Of a DNA stretch of 64,000 bases, positions 61,771 through 64,000 are shown piece after piece. The notes under the pieces were generated by a model. The model made no database searches and was not told where the DNA came from. It worked only from the letters and a program-made list of their open reading frames with translations. The position numbers and the translations under genes were made by a program. This DNA comes from Brettanomyces bruxellensis (taxonomy: Eukaryota; Ascomycota; Pichiomycetes; Pichiales; Pichiaceae). Within the stretch, counting starts at the first letter, position 1. Each line of letters opens with the position of its first letter. The DNA lies in NCBI RefSeq assembly GCF_011074885.1, contig NC_054690.1:1741001-1805000 (forward strand), read 5' to 3'.

Positions 61771-62087
61771 ATAAAAAAAAAAAAAAAAAGATAACATGAA
61801 AAAGATCATAAAGATCAAAGATAAGATAAGATGGAAATAGGAATCCTCAGAGTCTAGAACTCTGATGCTCTCGTGATGATACAATCTCCGATTGAGCCGC
61901 CTTGACTTAAAAGGCCGGGCTATAGCCCACACTAAAAGATGCTCACTGAGCGCTTCACTTTTATTCGATCGCACGCACACTACTAGCGGATCTCTGCTTT
62001 ACTTAGAGAAATCGATCTCCTGATGTCTGGCAAATCCAAGTCAACTATAAATGGAAGCGAAATGGAAATTAAATGGAGACTAAAAGG

Positions 62088-62392
62088 AAACTAGATGGAT
62101 AGACTAAATGGATAGACTAAATGGATAGACTAAATGGATAGACTAAATGGATAAACCAAATGGATAAATGGTGATAAATGGTGATAAATGGTGATAAATG
62201 GTGATAAATGGTGATAAATGGTGATAAATGGTGATAAATGGTGATAAATGGTGATAAATGGTGATAAATGATTGATAAATGATTGATAAACTAATGGTTT
62301 GATAATGGTTCAAAGAAACTAATGGTTTAATAATGGTTCAAAGAAACTAATGGTTCAAAAGAAATTAATGGTTCAAAAGACATAAATGGTTC
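62088..62392. repeat. Composite minisatellite with ten perfect GTGATAAATG units
   Basis: Three adjoining arrays: about five ATGGATAGACTAA units (62094-62160), ten perfect tandem copies of GTGATAAATG (62171-62270), and degenerate ACTAATGGTTCAAAGAA units to 62392. Confidence 0.9.
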
Positions 62393-62624
62393 AACAGGCT
62401 TGGCTAATCAGAAGGCCTCGAGTACTGGTCACTCGGTTCACGACCAGCTCTTGGTTCTTAGTCATGTCCTTAAATTTGCTTATTAAATAACGGTTCATTA
62501 AATTAAGGTATTATAAATCAGATGTAGTAAACTGAAAAGTAGTGCAATGGATGTACTGGGGTGGCAGCTCATTTCATCATTAGTCGGTTGTTTTGTATCG
62601 GACAGGTAAATTAAAAATCTGAAG

Positions 62625-62838
62625 AAGTGGAAGAATCTGATGAATAATAAATTTAATAAATCTAATGAAACTAGTAAATCTAATGAATAATGGATCTGAT
62701 GAATGTGATGAACCTAGTAAATCTAATTAATAATGAATAATAAATCTAGTGAATAATGAATCTAATGTGTCTTATAAATAATGAATCCAATGAATCTAAT
62801 GGACGAACCTAATGAATAATGAATAATAAACCTAATAA
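62625..62838. repeat. AATCTAATGAATAAT degenerate repeat
   Basis: About 210 bp of imperfect units (AATGAATAAT, AATCTAATGA, AACCTAATGA) upstream of INP51. Confidence 0.7.
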
Positions 62839-63072
62839 ATTCAATTCTAGTTTATTGAATCTGCAAAACCATAGATAAATAATTTCAAAAATTCAGATCA
62901 TGATTTTCGTGATGAGCAAATAATTTATTTAATTCCATTGAGAACCATTTTGGCAGTAAGTGACAGCATACAGATTTGCAGCACCAATTATATTTACAAA
63001 CCCATTGCAGGTATCCGTTTTGGATAGCAATCTTGATCATAGAGGCCTAATTGAGCCCTTATATAGAACAGG

Positions 63073-64000
63073 ATGCGTGTTTTCGCCAATGGGCAGACGC
63101 ATTGCCTGCTAATTGTATCGTGCGGTTTCGTATTGGTATTGAGAGAAAGTGCCACTAACGAGGACAAAAAAGAGCAGATTCGGCCCTCAAAGCTGTTTGT
63201 GGAGTTTGTGGCTGAGGACATGTTGCCGGATATTGGGTGTTGTGGCTTTCGTGAGGTCGTTTTGAGCAAAAGAAGCTTTGGAAAAAACGAAAATCTTCAA
63301 ATCAATTCTGGACTAGGGGACATCCCGCATTTCTCGCATCGCCAGGAGCGGAAATTCTACGGGGTTCTAGGAGTGTACGCATACAAGGGGAGGGTGCACG
63401 TGGGGTTCATCACGGAGCGGGCGGAGGTGGGCAGTGCAGTTGTGGGGGAGAGAATTTACCGCATCGACAACACGGTGTTTATTTCTCTGGAGGGGGATTG
63501 CTACGATTACTACGGGGAGTCGGACGGGCGGCAGGCGCGGGGCGGGCCGTCGAAAGTGGGGTCGATCCAGAAGCTTTTGGCGTCGGGGACTTTTTACTAT
63601 TCACCGGATTACGATATGGGGAAGTGTTTGCAGGAGCGGGTGGGAAGTTTTGTGGAGGGGGGGTCGAATGAAGGTGGGAAAGATGTGGATATGAGGAAAA
63701 GGGATGGGGATATGGGAAAAAATAAGCATACATCCCTTTCAAATTCCTCTTTGACCACACCCTCTTTAAATGCAGAGGTTTCCCCTTTCAATGCAGAAGA
63801 TTCCCCTTTAAATGCAAAAAATCCCTCTTTAAATGCAAAAGCACCCTTTTCAAAATCAACATCCTCTTTAAATACTTCTCCCTTCAATACTTTTCCCTCA
63901 AATCCCTCCCCACCAAATACCTCTCCCCCAAATTCCGCCGAAGAGCCCTCAAGCAGCCGGTTCGTGTGGAATGGCAACATGATTTCCGGGTTGCTGAGGT
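63073..64000 (+). CDS. INP51: Synaptojanin-like inositol-polyphosphate phosphatase, 5' part
   Basis: 309 codons from the ATG at 63073; it runs off the window without a stop. The start M-R-V-F with a following hydrophobic strand, I-Y-R-I-D-N-T-V-F-I-S-L-E-G-D-C-Y-D-Y, the S-G-T-F-Y-Y-S-P-D-Y-D-M motif and F-V-W-N-G-N-M-I are the N-terminal half of a Sac1-type domain and match Inp51 (M-R-L-F start, D-G-T-F-Y-Y-S, F-I-W-N) better than Inp52/53. Inp51 dephosphorylates PI(4,5)P2 at the plasma membrane; the Sac CX5R and 5-phosphatase domains should lie beyond the window. About 90 low-complexity residues (63661-63945), many of P-S-L-N-A-K type, interrupt the Sac domain. Confidence 0.85.
   Translation, partial: MRVFANGQTHCLLIVSCGFVLVLRESATNEDKKEQIRPSKLFVEFVAEDMLPDIGCCGFREVVLSKRSFGKNENLQINSGLGDIPHFSHRQERKFYGVLGVYAYKGRVHVGFITERAEVGSAVVGERIYRIDNTVFISLEGDCYDYYGESDGRQARGGPSKVGSIQKLLASGTFYYSPDYDMGKCLQERVGSFVEGGSNEGGKDVDMRKRDGDMGKNKHTSLSNSSLTTPSLNAEVSPFNAEDSPLNAKNPSLNAKAPFSKSTSSLNTSPFNTFPSNPSPPNTSPPNSAEEPSSSRFVWNGNMISGLLR

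Larger units (their letters stand above)
61717..63072. other. Intergenic region between the giant gene and INP51
   Basis: Begins with A tracts (61738-61787), which follow the giant gene's stop. The middle holds the minisatellites listed separately. A box-C-like GTGATGA (61873) and a CTGA (61946) are 66 nt apart but lack a closing stem, so no snoRNA is called. Confidence 0.4.

Noticed and set aside
61827..61877. tRNA-like T-arm (CAGAG, seven-base loop, CTCTG on the minus strand)
   Set aside because: No matching acceptor stem, D arm or A box; no tRNA gene was found anywhere in the window.
61873..61949. Box C/D snoRNA-like element (GTGATGA then CTGA 66 nt later)
   Set aside because: No closing terminal stem and no guide match that I could verify; such pairs are common by chance.

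Overview
The window is nuclear DNA of a budding yeast (Saccharomycotina). Evidence: compact, mostly intronless genes; spliceosomal introns with GTAAGY donors, an exact TACTAAC branch point and YAG acceptors; yeast-specific genes (SKG6/TOS2, IKS1, RMD9, SLA1, NSA2, a GCR1_C-domain factor). A respiratory complex I subunit (NDUFB9 type) excludes Saccharomyces-like complex-I-less yeasts. CUG codons fall where Leu is conserved (for example in the cytosine deaminase), which suggests standard decoding. A Pichiaceae/Brettanomyces-like yeast fits, but this is inference.

Layout. 0-9.7 kb: complex I LYR subunit, an unrecognised acidic protein with SUMO-interaction-like motifs, anoctamer IST2, POL12 (two MCB sites upstream), LHP1, and an XRCC2-like RAD51 paralogue with one intron. 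10-16.4 kb: SEC59, the YBL036C PLP protein, APL3. 17.6-24.4 kb: a SKG6/TOS2 membrane protein interrupted by a one-base frameshift, then divergently a SAK1/TOS3/ELM1-type kinase. 25-32.5 kb: APE3, the divergent ribosome-biogenesis pair NSA2/LCP5, and a PUF4-like protein whose first exon I could not place. 35.3-45.2 kb: FCY1 with two introns, SLA1, a GCR1_C factor, an unrecognised coiled-coil protein. 45.5-51.8 kb: IKS1 (long repeat-filled intron), a Rab5-type GTPase convergent with it and sharing the stop-codon bases, RMD9. 53.4-61.7 kb: one giant unrecognised coiled-coil gene of about 2,770 codons, also with a one-base frameshift. 63.1 kb to the end: the 5' part of INP51.

Genes that work together: NSA2 and LCP5 (ribosome assembly, shared promoter); SLA1, APL3, INP51 and the Rab5 GTPase (endocytosis and endosomes). 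IST2 and INP51 both touch phosphoinositide/ER-plasma-membrane biology. Most genes are ordinary housekeeping genes.

The most unusual material is (1) the giant gene, whose coiled coil switches between 7-, 11- and 15-residue repeats and which contains a GC-rich block studded with ACCGGG in all three reading frames; (2) ten copies of the 9-mer GATAAGCGC between 23.7 and 31.5 kb, in coding and non-coding DNA and in several frames; (3) a different private minisatellite in many of the spacers. I found no tRNA, rRNA, transposon, LTR or CRISPR array. Exon boundaries, frameshift positions and domain calls were made by eye.
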